A DNA stretch of 64,000 bases from Limnochorda sp. LNt (GCF_035593265.1 NZ_CP141614.1:2356001-2420000), one strand, 5' to 3'; shown: positions 34,326 through 43,574, numbered from the stretch's first letter. Notes: a model not told the origin generated them from the sequence alone. Program-made: numbers and translations.

Positions 34326-34429
34326 CATGGATCTCCCTTCAAGCCGTCCACGTCTTCGGCAAACTCCGCCCCTCTTCGGCGCCGGGGCCCGTAACCCTTC
34401 GATCGCCCACGAGGCCTCTCGACCCCCTG

Positions 34430-35234
34430 TCAAAGGTGCGTGGCGAAGCCGAGGGTCAGGCATCCGGCCGAACTGGCCCCGAGGTGCCAGCTCGCCTGGT
34501 CGTCACCGCCGAGGTCGAAGCCCACCCGCCAGGCCCACGCCACCGGCCTCTCGCGACTCTCGATGACGAGCGGCTCCTGCTCGTAGGGCAGCTGCCCTGG
34601 CGCGGCCACGGCGAGCCGGTCCTCGAGGCGCCCCGAGCGAGCGGCCCACCAGGCCACGCCCCCGGCCGTGGCCCAGACCCGGGAACCCAGGGGCCACCGC
34701 ACCTCCACCGGGAGCACGAGGCCGTGCCAGCGCACCTGTACGTCGTCACGCTGGGAGCGATCGTACATCGACCACTCCGACCCGCTCGCCTCGTCCCTCA
34801 CGAGCACCGGCGCCGGCCTGGCCACGTACCGGGACCATCGCTCATGCTGCACCCAGCCGATCCCTCCCGACAGCTCGCCTGCCCCCCAGGGCGCCACCAC
34901 GCGCACGGCGAGGTGCCCCTCGCTCCATCCGCCGGTGGCCGTGCCACCCGTGGCCCATCGCAGGGTCGTGGCGGCATCCGTGCGGCGTGTCCACTGCTCG
35001 AGAGGCCCTGCCCATCCGGCGTACGCGCCTCCCGCCTCGACGCGGATGGCCCGCCGGGGCTCCCACCGATACTCCCAGGCGTAGCCCACCGAGAGGCCCC
35101 CTCCCGTGCCGTGCCACCGTCGCATGCCCTCCTCCAGGGCGCCGTCCGCGATGGTCGCGCGCTCGTGAGCGTGCCCGTCCACGCCGATGATCTCGACATC
35201 GCACCGGAGGCGGGGCGCTGACTCGTCGTCGGTC
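34430..35234 (-). pseudogene. 3' part of an outer-membrane barrel gene split by the insertion sequence
   Basis: 265 residues after the insertion point, rich in alternating strands and aromatic turns (LSVGYAWEYRWEPRRAIRVE, WRVGFDLGGDDQASWHLGAS), ending CLTLGFATHL. Removing the element and one copy of the 7-bp duplication joins it in frame (LAPTD + DESAPRL) to the 5' part at 37139-37414, giving about 357 aa with a signal peptide. The pattern fits an outer-membrane beta-barrel of unknown function. An apparent ATG start inside the element is not the native start. Confidence 0.75.
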
Positions 35235-35260
35235 TGGCGTTGTACAGTAAGTGGCCACAA
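35235..35260 (+). repeat. Left terminal inverted repeat of the IS
   Basis: Pairs with 37113-37138 on the other strand: TGGCGTTG, then ACAG, and a closing ACAA match; six mismatches in 26. The 7-bp target duplication lies immediately outside. Confidence 0.85.
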
Positions 35261-35355
35261 CCCGCCCCCACCCGCACGGTGCGAAGCGGGTTTGCGGGCC
35301 ATTCCCCGTAGAAAAACGCGGATGCGCGTAGACACAACCACAAAAGATGTAGCTA

Positions 35356-35384
35356 TTGACACAGCGTGGTAAACGAGTTACGAT
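35356..35384 (+). promoter_or_regulatory. Transposase promoter
   Basis: Perfect -35 TTGACA, 17-nt spacer, -10 TACGAT, 10 nt before the transposase ATG at 35394. The leader would be very short, so translation may begin near the 5' end of the mRNA. Confidence 0.7.
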
Positions 35385-35393
35385 GTAGGCACG

Positions 35394-37048
35394 ATGTACG
35401 TGCGCACCGTCACTTCCAAGGGCATCCAATACGCCCAGCTTGCCCATAACGTCCGGGACCCCAAGACTGGACAGCCCCGGGCCCAGGTGCTGTACACCTT
35501 CGGCCGGGTCGACCAGCTCGACCTGGACGCGCTGCGCCGCCTGGTGCGCAGCATCGCCCGGTTCCTGCCCCCCGACGAGCAGGCCCAACTGCAGAAGGAT
35601 CTCGGCATGGAGTGGCCCTTTCGGTACCTGGGCTCCCTGAAGCTGGGCGGGACGTGGCTTTCGGACGGGCTGTGGCGGCGGCTGGGCATCCAGAAGACCT
35701 TGCAGCGCCTGCTCAAAGCGCGCCACTACCAGACCCCCATCGAGCGGCTCCTCTTCGCCATGGTGGCCAACCGGGCCCTGGCGCCGTCCAGCAAGCTGGC
35801 CATCGAGAAGTGGGTGGCGCAGGACGTCTACATCGACCAGCTGCCCGCGGTGGAAGTCCACCAGCTCTACCGGGCCATGGACTTTCTGCTGGAGGCTGCC
35901 GAGGCGATCCAGCGCGAGGTCTTCTGGACGCTGGCCAACCTCTTCAACCTCGAAGTGGACGTCATCTTCTTCGATACGACGACGGCGTACTTCGAAATCG
36001 AGGGCGAGGACGCCGACGGGTTGCGCCGCTGGGGGCACAGCGCCGATGATCATCCGAAGATGGCCCAGGTGGTCATCGGCTTGGCCGTGACCCGGGACGG
36101 CATCCCGGTCCGCTGCTGGGTCTGGCCCGGCAACACCGGCGACCAGAACGTCGTGGCCGAGGTCAAACGGGATCTCAACGGCTGGAAGCTCAACCGGGTG
36201 GTCGTGGTGTTGGACACGGGCTTCAACTCCGAGGCGAACCGCCGCATCCTGCAGGGCGCCGGCGATCACTACATCATCGGGGAGAAGTTGCGGGTGGGCC
36301 CCCAGGGGTGCCCGCGGAGGCGCTGCGCCGGGCGGCAAGTACCGCAGGCTTCCCGACGGGCTGGAGATCAAGGAGGTCGTGGTCGGAGGGGATAGCGCCG
36401 CCCGCCGGCGCTTCGTCATCGTCCGCAACCCCGAGGAGGCCGAGCGGGACCGCCAGAAGCGGGAGTCCATCCTGGCCGAGCTTCGCCAGCGGCTCGAAGC
36501 GCTCAAACAGAAGCAGGGCGAGGCGCATACCAAGGCAGCCTGCGAGCTGCGGGCCCACGAGACCTTCGGCCGCTACCTGCGCCAGACGTGGGCGCGCGAC
36601 TGGTCATCGACGCGGCCAAGGTTCGCCGAGAAGCCGCCCTCGACGGGAAGTTCGTGATCAGCAGCTCCGACGACTTTCGCCCGCCGAAGACCTGGTCTAC
36701 GGCTACAAGCAACTCTGGCAGGTGGAACGGGTGCACCGGGACCTGAAGCACACGGTCGACGTCCGGCCGATGTACCACCGGCTCGACGACCGCATCCGGT
36801 CCCACGTGCTGCTGTGCTGGCTGGCCCTCCTCATGATCCGGGTGGCCGAGAACGAGACGGGCCAGACCTGGCGACAGATGCGGGATCTGGTCGCCCCCAT
36901 CGACGTGGGCCGCCACGCCACCGCCCACGGCGAGGTCTGGCAGGTCCGCCCCCTCACCGAAGAGCAGAAGGCGCTGTTTCAGGCCCTGAAGGTCGACCGA
37001 CCGCCCCACTACCTGAAGATTGTGACGCCCACCCGAAAAACGGCGTAG
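35394..37048 (+). pseudogene. IS1634-family transposase, four single-base frameshifts
   Basis: Intact for 300 residues (MYVRTVTSKGIQYAQLAHNV, then VDVIFFDTTTAYFEIEGED with a catalytic Asp, VVVVLDTGFNSEANRRIL with a second). It then changes frame near 36303, 36334, 36592 and 36675. Adding one base at a C/G, G, G and T run respectively restores one 552-aa protein, with ELVYGYKQLW-like DLVYGYKQLWQVERVHRDLK carrying the third acidic residue. Length matches the family. Inactive if real; but all four lesions are one-base contractions in homopolymers, so basecalling error is possible. Confidence 0.85.
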
Positions 37049-37112
37049 ATACAACCGCTTTGTCCACCTCAGCCCTTATAGATCCCGTCATGTCGCTCTT
37101 TGTCACCTTGAA

Positions 37113-37138
37113 TTGTCGCTACGAGCTGTTCAACGCCA
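37113..37138 (-). repeat. Right terminal inverted repeat of the IS
   Basis: Partner of 35235-35260. Read on the minus strand it begins TGGCGTTGAACAG. The outer base abuts the right copy of the GTCGGTC duplication (37139-37145). Confidence 0.85.
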
Positions 37139-37414
37139 GTCGGTCGGAGCCAGGTCCAGTCCAGCCCTCCAGCGGTGGACCAGCCGCCCTCCCTCCAGGA
37201 CGGCCGACGACGCAGGCAGGGAAGACCGGACCAGGGGGCTCGAGTCAGGGGAGACCGGCAGGCGTGTCACGCTGGCTTGGGCCCTGACCCGGACGTGAGG
37301 GCGGACCGGCGACGTCTCCAGGGGGGATGCCTCGCCGACGGACGCCGCACTGGTGGCACCGGAGACGGAGGCGATGGCGAGGGCGGCGATAGCGGAGATT
37401 AACAACGTCTGCAA
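37139..37414 (-). pseudogene. 5' part of the outer-membrane barrel gene split by the IS
   Basis: 92 residues from a TTG start (37414) with GGGAG 9 nt upstream. Residues 1-24 are a signal peptide (LLISAIAALAIASVSGATSA). The segment ends LVHRWRAGLDLAPTD at the target duplication, and the frame then runs 2 codons into the IS and stops. It continues in frame with 34430-35234 if the element is removed. A short exported fragment may still be made. Confidence 0.75.
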
Positions 37415-37618
37415 GAGCTAACACTCCCATCCAGTATTGGTAAGCACTGCCTCCACTGGCATCCCTTGCTACTCCGCCCATCCGTCGACTCCTGCCAGGC
37501 CCAACCCGGCTGGCCGCTGACGGGGGACCTAAGATGGGACCAAAGAGAAGGGCCCCGCTGCATGCGGGGCCCTCCGTCGTGTTCGCCATCATCGGCTCGA
37601 GCCGGCCGACCGGATCCG
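37415..37618. other. Leader of the interrupted outer-membrane protein gene
   Basis: Contains the terminator at 37550-37572 and, nearer the gene, a CCAGT/ACTGG inverted repeat at about 37431-37459. No recognised riboswitch family and no well-spaced promoter were found. Confidence 0.35.
37550..37572 (-). terminator. Strong hairpin terminator after the Spo0E-like gene
   Basis: Perfect 9-bp stem GGGCCCCGC / GCGGGGCCC with a 5-nt loop. On the minus strand it is followed by TTCTCTTTGG, a modest T-rich tail. It lies 46 bp beyond the Spo0E-like stop codon. Confidence 0.7.
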
Positions 37619-37810
37619 CTACGTCCGCCTGCGCCAGCGTGTCAACTGGACGTACCGCAGGATCAACCGATCCAATTCATCATGCAGATCGGGGTCGTCC
37701 TCGTAACGGACCCCGCTGCGAGCGTAAAGCTTGCGCCTGAGCTCCTCGATCCGCCTCTTGACCGTCTCCGCTTCGCTGACCTGCGCCTGCGTGCGCTCCT
37801 CACCGACCAA
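37619..37810 (-). CDS. Spo0E-like aspartyl-phosphate phosphatase
   Basis: 63 aa from TTG 37810 (AGGGGA 8 nt upstream); an ATG farther upstream in frame gives a non-conserved extension. Two helices (VKRRIEELRRKLYARSG and DLHDELDRLILRYVQLTRW) match the Spo0E family, where the conserved SxxLD-type motif removes phosphate from Spo0A. Here it reads LHDELD, a slight variant. It suggests a sporulation phosphorelay. It is monocistronic, ending at a strong hairpin. Confidence 0.65.
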   Translation of the reverse strand: MVGEERTQAQVSEAETVKRRIEELRRKLYARSGVRYEDDPDLHDELDRLILRYVQLTRWRRRT

Positions 37811-38057
37811 TCCTCTATCCCCTGCCCTTTCACCGGGCGCGGCGGCAGCCGTCGAGCCAGCCGGACGACGACCGGATGATGACGTCCCGACCCCCCGGGT
37901 CCAACGGCAGGCGGCCCGCATCCCTCCTTCCCGTCGACGTGCAGCGCTGAGTCGACGTGACTAGTTAGCCTTTCACCGAAAGGATTCGGTTTCCTTCGCG
38001 ACACCAGCAGGGTACGGCCCCGCCCCGGGCGAAACGGGAAGTGTTGGGAGTGCTGTC
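37811..38057. other. Divergent gap between the Spo0E-like and PorV-like genes
   Basis: 247 bp between divergently transcribed genes. GGGAGTG precedes the 38058 ATG. A CGAAAGGA...TTCCTTCG imperfect repeat lies at about 37976-37997. No well-matched promoter was recognised. Confidence 0.35.
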
Positions 38058-39071
38058 ATGAAGCGGCATGGGTCCATCCTGGGCTGCATGCTGGGCCTGG
38101 CGCTGGCGTCCGTGGCACTGGCCGGATGCCGGGGCCGGGCTGTCGCGCCGGTGGAGATGGCACCGTCCGTCGCGGTCGCGACGGCGAGCCCGGTGCCAGC
38201 GGCCATGGGGGGCACCGCTGCGGGATGGATCGACGATCTCTCCGCCCTCTACCTCGATCCCGCAGGGCTCGCGGGCCGCCGCTTCGAGGGGAGCGTGGTG
38301 ACGGCCGTCGCCAGCGGCGCTCCTTACCCGGCCCCTGCGGAGCAGCTGGATGCCCTGCGTCGGCTCGCCTCGACCCCTGACGCCCCGATTGCCGAGGCTC
38401 GGGCCCGGGTCACCACGCTGGGCGGGCTGCTCATCGACGGCTCGGGCCTGGCCCTGATGGCTCTCGGAGAGGCCGACGTGCGGGACGGCTCGCAGGAGGC
38501 CCGCCTGCTCTCCGCCTTCAGCTTCGGGGCGGGCTACCCCATCGGGCCGCGGTGGCTGTCGGCCCGCTGGCAGGCGGGCACGGCCCTGCGCCTGCTGCAG
38601 GCTCAGGAGGCGCGCCCGGACCAGGGCACGAGCCGGGTCGGGCGAGGCTTCGCCGTCGACGCGGCCCTCCGCGCCTCGTGGGCCGAGACGCTGTCGGTCG
38701 GCCTGGTCCTGCACGATCTGGCGGGCAGCATCACCTGGCGCGACCAGGATGGCGCCCCCGCCGGCGCCCGGCAGTGGCTGCTCTCGGGGAGTCGAGCCCG
38801 GGTCGGCGTCGTCATCGTCTCCCCCGACCGGCGCACGCGGCTGACGGGGGAGGCGGGCCTCGACGGCGCCTGGGGCATCGGGCTGGAGCAGCGGGTGCTG
38901 GGCGACCGGGTGGCCGCCCGCGTCGGCAAGGGGCACCTGGTCGGCCTGGGCCCGTCGGACACCATGGGGGTGGGCCTGCGGCTCGGGCCCCTGGCGGTCG
39001 ACGCGGCACTGGTGCTGCCGCAGGGAGACGAGGCTCCGTCGCTGGTGGCGGCCCTTCGCGTCACCTTCTAG
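38058..39071 (+). CDS. FadL/PorV-like outer-membrane protein with a lipobox
   Basis: 337 aa. The N-terminus is a lipoprotein-type signal (LALASVALAGC, Cys24). Then GWIDDLSALYLDPAGLAGRR resembles the (N)DASALYWNPAGLA hallmark of FadL/PorV-like barrels, and LVLHDLAGSITWRDQDG recalls the UPF0164/PorV strand pattern. Alternating strands run to the C-terminus, which ends VAALRVTF, a terminal Phe as in BAM substrates. A lipidated barrel would be unusual; the Cys may be fortuitous. It converges with the GGDEF gene by 4 nt. Confidence 0.7.
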   Translation: MKRHGSILGCMLGLALASVALAGCRGRAVAPVEMAPSVAVATASPVPAAMGGTAAGWIDDLSALYLDPAGLAGRRFEGSVVTAVASGAPYPAPAEQLDALRRLASTPDAPIAEARARVTTLGGLLIDGSGLALMALGEADVRDGSQEARLLSAFSFGAGYPIGPRWLSARWQAGTALRLLQAQEARPDQGTSRVGRGFAVDAALRASWAETLSVGLVLHDLAGSITWRDQDGAPAGARQWLLSGSRARVGVVIVSPDRRTRLTGEAGLDGAWGIGLEQRVLGDRVAARVGKGHLVGLGPSDTMGVGLRLGPLAVDAALVLPQGDEAPSLVAALRVTF

Positions 39072-41098
39072 GCCCGAGTGAGGCAGTGGATCCGCCCCTT
39101 GCCGGCTCTCTTGGCTTCGTACAGCGCCCGGTCCACCGCCCGCAGCAACTGCTCCTCGTCGTCGCCGCAGACGGGATAGGCCGCCACTCCCGCGCTGGCC
39201 GAGGTGAAGACCCGCTCCTGCCCCACCAACAGCGGCGTGCTCGCGACCGCTCCCACGATGCGCTGGGCCACCCGCTCGGCGTCCTCCAGGGGGGTCTCCG
39301 GCAGCACCACCACAAACTCGTCGCCCGCATACCGGGTGACGATGTCGCCGGCCCGGACGTGGGCACGGATGACGTCGGCCAGCAGCACCAGGTAGCGATC
39401 TCCCACCAGGTGCCCGTAGCGGTCGTTGACCTGCTTGAGGTGGTCCGAGTCCAGCATGATGAGGCTCAAGGGCGCCCCCGATCGGCGCGCCCGCGCCAGC
39501 TCCCGCGTCAGCTCCCGCCGGAGCATGCGCGCGTTGCCCAGGCCGGTCATGGAGTCGGTCATCGCCAGCTGGACCGTCTGCTCGTAGAGGCGGGCGTTGT
39601 CCACGTAGATGGCCGCCTGGCCCGCGATGGTGGCCAGCAGCTCGAAGTCCTCCTGCGTGTAGGCGCCGGGCCGGTACGCCTGGGCCGAGATGGTCCCGAC
39701 CACCCGTGACTCCAGGATCATCGGCACGATGATGGCCGAGGCAGGCTCCTCGGGCGCCCCCACCAGACGCCGGCCTGGCACCGGGCGGTCCATCTCCTCC
39801 GGACGGCGGTTGATGAAGAGGGGGCGCCCCGTGCGCACCACCTCCACCGTGGGGCCCCGGTCGGCCGGCACCGTCACGGGTTCGTAGCGCCGGCCCTTGT
39901 CCACGATGAAGGCCGCGTGCAGCGCCTCCTTCTCCGGCTCGTACAGCGTGATGACGAAGGCCTCCACGGGCATGACCCGCTCGACCTCGCGGAAGATGGT
40001 CTCGAACAGGGGCTCCAGCCTCAGCGGCCGAGCCATGGCCCGGCCGATCTCGTGCAGGATGGCCAGGTGGCGGGCACGGCGTTGATTCTGCGTGTAGGTG
40101 ATCACGTTGTCCACCGCGGCGTCCCAGTGCTGGGCCAGCCGCCCCAACAGCCGCTGCTCCTCGGAGGTCAACCGTCCCTGCCACGGAGCCCGCCGTACCA
40201 CGAGCCACCCCCAGCCGGAGTCGCCGACCGCGACCCGCACGCGGCAGGCCACCTCCCGGGGACTCAACGGGTGACAGACCGGCGACGGCAGGCCCGCGTG
40301 GCGGGGCAGCGACGCCAGCGACGATGGATCGGGCGGCGCGGCGGTCGCCGGCCATGCCGCGTAGCGCTCCCAGTCCCGGGCGTCGGGTCCCGGGACCATC
40401 AAGACCACCTCGCGTACCCCGACGATGGCCGCCACCCGCTCGAGGGCTCGTTCTCCCCACTGGGCGGGCGTCCAGTCGCCAGCCTCCCCCTCGATGAGGT
40501 CGTGGAGCGCGAAGAGGCTCTGCTCCTGCTCGTAGATCCGAGCCTGGCGCCGGCTCTGGTCCCAGATCCGCTCCAGCACCGCCGCCTCGGCTGCCAGCGA
40601 CCGACCCATGGCCCATGCCACCAGGGCCGTGACGCCTGCCCACCATGCCAGCTGGCTCGGCGCCGGGCCGCCGTCGCCTCGCGTGAGGGCCTCGACGGCT
40701 CCGGCCGCCAGCCATCCCGCCAGAGCCGCCACCCACGGATGGCGGGGCGCCAGGCGCAGGCCCCACCCGAGGCTCCAGGTCAGGATGGCCAGGGGCGCGG
40801 CGTGCGGCCAGGCACCCGTGCCCGCCAGCCGGCCCGCCACCACCACGGCCGCCAGGGTCAGCCCCGCGGCTGCCCAGGTCGCCCGGCGCTCGAGCGTGGA
40901 ACAACCGCTTACGACGTCGGGCACCAAAGATGCGGCCACGTGCCGCGCCGCCGCCCACCGCAACAGGATGGCCCCCGCGTATCCCACCGCCACCACCAGG
41001 GGCGCCCCCGTCGCGAGTGACGCCGCGTGCAGCAGCGTCACCGCGGCGCCCTCGACGGCCACGGCCGTGGCGAGCTTCGCACCCTCTGCCAGCCCCAC
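39068..41098 (-). CDS. Membrane GAF-GGDEF diguanylate cyclase
   Basis: 676 aa. Several hydrophobic segments fill residues 1-180; two GAF-like domains follow (about 205-345 and 350-510), then GGDEF. The active site reads RYAGDEFVVVLPE, a functional AGDEF variant, with VNDRYGHLVGDRYL upstream. An inhibitory RxxD site, RAGD, lies exactly five residues before AGDEF, so product inhibition is expected. It makes cyclic di-GMP from GTP at the inner membrane. No c-di-GMP riboswitch or PilZ protein was found in the window. Confidence 0.9.
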   Translation of the reverse strand: MGLAEGAKLATAVAVEGAAVTLLHAASLATGAPLVVAVGYAGAILLRWAAARHVAASLVPDVVSGCSTLERRATWAAAGLTLAAVVVAGRLAGTGAWPHAAPLAILTWSLGWGLRLAPRHPWVAALAGWLAAGAVEALTRGDGGPAPSQLAWWAGVTALVAWAMGRSLAAEAAVLERIWDQSRRQARIYEQEQSLFALHDLIEGEAGDWTPAQWGERALERVAAIVGVREVVLMVPGPDARDWERYAAWPATAAPPDPSSLASLPRHAGLPSPVCHPLSPREVACRVRVAVGDSGWGWLVVRRAPWQGRLTSEEQRLLGRLAQHWDAAVDNVITYTQNQRRARHLAILHEIGRAMARPLRLEPLFETIFREVERVMPVEAFVITLYEPEKEALHAAFIVDKGRRYEPVTVPADRGPTVEVVRTGRPLFINRRPEEMDRPVPGRRLVGAPEEPASAIIVPMILESRVVGTISAQAYRPGAYTQEDFELLATIAGQAAIYVDNARLYEQTVQLAMTDSMTGLGNARMLRRELTRELARARRSGAPLSLIMLDSDHLKQVNDRYGHLVGDRYLVLLADVIRAHVRAGDIVTRYAGDEFVVVLPETPLEDAERVAQRIVGAVASTPLLVGQERVFTSASAGVAAYPVCGDDEEQLLRAVDRALYEAKRAGKGRIHCLTRA

Positions 41099-41146
41099 CG
41101 GGCCCCTACGCTCCCTCTATCCGTCCGCTCCCGGCGAGCATCCCCG

Positions 41147-42298
41147 TCACGGCCAGACGGGGGGCCTCGCCGGACCGACTCGTGGCTCCCGTGCGACCCC
41201 TGGCCGCCCGGGTGACGGCGACGGCTCCCTGCGCGGCAGGTACGGGGCCAGGTGCACCCCCACCAGAGCCTCGACCACGCCCACCCGACCGGTCGCCTGG
41301 GGATCGGCCAGCACCATCGACGCCGCGGCCGCCAGACGCGCCATCGTCAGACGCCCGGCCCGATCCAACCGCAGGGCGACGTAGGCCAGCCGCTCGGCCA
41401 GGCGCCGGCGCATCGCCCCCTCGTGCAGCGCCTCGCTCATGCGCAGGGCGATGCGCTCCACCAGGGCGTGCTGCGTGGCCGGCAACAGCACCAGGCGGAT
41501 GCTCGACTGGCGGCGTGCTTCCTCCAGCAGGGGCCCCAGCTCCTCGCGGAGGTCCCAGCGGACCTCGCCCGTCTCGAGCAGGGAGGCCGAGCCCCTGGCC
41601 CACCACTCCACACGCTGGGCGTCGCCTCCAAGGGCCTCGAGCAGCCCCGGACTCCAGCAGGCGCGGGCCCACCCGTACGGGCCCCCGTCGGCCTCGGGCA
41701 GCGCGGGCTCCAGCTCGGGCCGCAACACGACGTACTCCCGGGGCAGCCCGACGCCCCGCTGGCGAGCCAGCGCCACCGCCCCTGCCAGCATCCGGGCGCC
41801 CCACTCCGGCTCGACGGCCTGCAGCTCTGCGTCTGCCAGGTGCTCCATCTCCTGAGAGGCCTGTCGTCGCGCCACCCGCGCCGCCTCCAGCTCCTCCAGG
41901 CCCCGGCCGTCGCTGACCGTCGCGTGCAGCCGCCAGGTCTCCTGACGCAGCTCCCAGACCATCTCGAGCCGGGCGACGCCCGGGCCCTCGATGGGCGAGA
42001 GCGCGGACCTGAGCGGCGTCGCGGTCACCCCGTCGCGGCCAGGGCGCGCACGGCCGGCGGGCGAGGGGCCGGCCCCGGAGGGCGGCTCCACCGCGATCCC
42101 CCGCGAGCGCAAGCGCAGCAACACGCGCCGAAGTTCCTTGGCCTGGGGCTTGGGCCATGACGCAGACGCCGCGACCATCTCGGCCAGGGTCGCGCGGGCC
42201 CTCTCCGCATCGGGGCCTCCGGCGGCCACGACGCGCTCGAGATGCTGCAGCTCCTCGACCGTCGGCTCCGGACCGACCGGCCCCCTCGGCTCAGCCAC
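41147..42298 (-). CDS. Hypothetical protein, coupled to the HD hydrolase gene
   Basis: 383 aa, soluble, no signal peptide. It is Ala/Arg/Glu-rich with mainly helical texture; LRQETWRLHATVSDGRGLEE and EMEHLADAELQAVEPEWGAR are typical stretches, and the C-terminus is Pro/Arg-rich. No catalytic motif is recognised. GTG 42298 overlaps the HD gene stop by 8 nt, so the two are probably co-translated; a partner or regulator role for the HD enzyme is only a guess. Confidence 0.6.
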   Translation of the reverse strand: MAEPRGPVGPEPTVEELQHLERVVAAGGPDAERARATLAEMVAASASWPKPQAKELRRVLLRLRSRGIAVEPPSGAGPSPAGRARPGRDGVTATPLRSALSPIEGPGVARLEMVWELRQETWRLHATVSDGRGLEELEAARVARRQASQEMEHLADAELQAVEPEWGARMLAGAVALARQRGVGLPREYVVLRPELEPALPEADGGPYGWARACWSPGLLEALGGDAQRVEWWARGSASLLETGEVRWDLREELGPLLEEARRQSSIRLVLLPATQHALVERIALRMSEALHEGAMRRRLAERLAYVALRLDRAGRLTMARLAAAASMVLADPQATGRVGVVEALVGVHLAPYLPRREPSPSPGRPGVAREPRVGPARPPVWP

Positions 42299-43574
42299 CG
42301 TCTCTCACCCGCTGCAAGATCTCGGACCGGCAATCCTCCGGGACGTACAAATTGGCGCCGCTGCGCGGGCGCGTGGCCAGGGCCCGGATCACCTCGCTGA
42401 CCTTGGAGAGCTCCTTGAGCTCGCCGAACTCGTCCACCGCCAGCATGGGCGGCTGCGTGACGGCTGCGACTCCCTCGGTGTAGTAGTCGTAGGCGATGTC
42501 CGAGGTCCGGTCCAGCAGGCAGTAATAGTCGGGATTCCACCCGCGACGGCTGCATACCTGCCTGGCCACGGTCACCCACTCGTCGGGGATGGCCGGGCGG
42601 GGCTGGCGAAACAGGGGCTTGGGAAGCCTGCGATGCAGGAAGCGGGCCGCCAGGTCGGCGAGGACGGCATCGCCGGCACGCTGCCAGCGCTTGAAGGCGT
42701 AGAGCACGTCATGGTCGTCGATGGCCAGGTACGCCTCCAGCGTGCCGTCGCCGTCGCGCAAGAAGGGCTCCAGGGAAGGCGGCACCTCCAGGCCGGAACC
42801 GAGCGCGCCCGCCGCGCACAGCTCCCTGGCGCGCCGCCAGACGGCCTGCAGCAGCAGCTCCTGGGCCCGGGTGGTCTTGTGGAAGTAGACCTGCCAGTAC
42901 ATGTAGTGGCGCGCCAGCACGTACTCCTCCGCGGTGGGGATGCCCTTGTAGCTGAAGACCACCCGTCCGTCGACCAGCATCAGCGTGTTGATCAGCCGCT
43001 CCAGGTCGAATCGCCCGTAGACGGCTCCCGTGTACAGCGCGTCGCGCAGGAGGTAATCCATCCGGTCGACGTCGAGCTGCCCGGCCACCAGGTGGTGCAG
43101 CCAGCGCTGCCGCTCCGGGAGCTCACCGGTCAGCACCTGCTGCACCGCACCGGAGAGGCCTCGCTCGTAGGACTCCAGCACCTCGTGCACCTGCGACGGG
43201 CCGGAGAGGATGGCCCGGGTCCAGTGCTCGTGCCCTCGCGAAGGGGTGATCACCCGCTCGAGCCCGTGCGAGAAGGGGCCATGTCCGATATCATGGAGCA
43301 GCGCAGCCGCGCAGGCCAGCCGCTCGAGGCGCTCGTCGACGACGCCGGCGTCCCACTGGCGCAGCCGCGCCAGTACCTTGCCCATCACGTGCATGGCGCC
43401 CAGGCAATGGCCGAAGCGGGAGTGCTCGGCGCCGTGGTAGGTGCCCGAGGCGGTGCCGAGCTGCCGGATGCGCCGGAGCCGCTGAAACTCGGGGGTGTCG
43501 ACGAGCCGGACCAGCAGCGGGTCGCGCACCGTGATAAAATCGTGCACCGGATCGCGAAAGATCTTCTCGCGCAT
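42291..43574 (-). CDS. HD-domain phosphohydrolase (dNTPase/SAMHD1-like)
   Basis: 427 aa from ATG 43574. The metal-binding HD motif is conserved: YHGAEHSRFGHCLGAMHVMG (first His), CAAALLHDIGHGPFSHGLE (HD), and QLDVDRMDYLLRDALYTG (final Asp), the pattern of the YwfO/SAMHD1-like family. The start DPVHDFITVRDPLLVRLVDT is also typical. These enzymes cut dNTPs to nucleoside and triphosphate. A GGGAG abuts the ATG, so the start is imperfect; a minus-strand TATAAT at 43632-43637 may be its -10. It diverges from the rhomboid gene. Confidence 0.85.
   Translation of the reverse strand: MREKIFRDPVHDFITVRDPLLVRLVDTPEFQRLRRIRQLGTASGTYHGAEHSRFGHCLGAMHVMGKVLARLRQWDAGVVDERLERLACAAALLHDIGHGPFSHGLERVITPSRGHEHWTRAILSGPSQVHEVLESYERGLSGAVQQVLTGELPERQRWLHHLVAGQLDVDRMDYLLRDALYTGAVYGRFDLERLINTLMLVDGRVVFSYKGIPTAEEYVLARHYMYWQVYFHKTTRAQELLLQAVWRRARELCAAGALGSGLEVPPSLEPFLRDGDGTLEAYLAIDDHDVLYAFKRWQRAGDAVLADLAARFLHRRLPKPLFRQPRPAIPDEWVTVARQVCSRRGWNPDYYCLLDRTSDIAYDYYTEGVAAVTQPPMLAVDEFGELKELSKVSEVIRALATRPRSGANLYVPEDCRSEILQRVRDGG

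Larger units (their letters stand above)
35235..37138 (+). mobile_element. IS1634-like insertion sequence, 1904 bp
   Basis: Ends carry 26-bp imperfect inverted repeats (35235-35260 and 37113-37138; 20 of 26 match; both begin TGGCGTTG). The element is flanked by a 7-bp direct repeat GTCGGTC at 35228-35234 and 37139-37145. It encodes one transposase on the plus strand and sits inside an outer-membrane protein gene. Precise excision restores that gene's frame, so the insertion looks recent. The family call is by transposase similarity from memory. Confidence 0.9.

Noticed and set aside
37415-37549. Possible c-di-GMP or other riboswitch in the leader of the interrupted barrel gene
   Set aside because: Only a short CCAGT/ACTGG repeat; the conserved GEMM core is absent.
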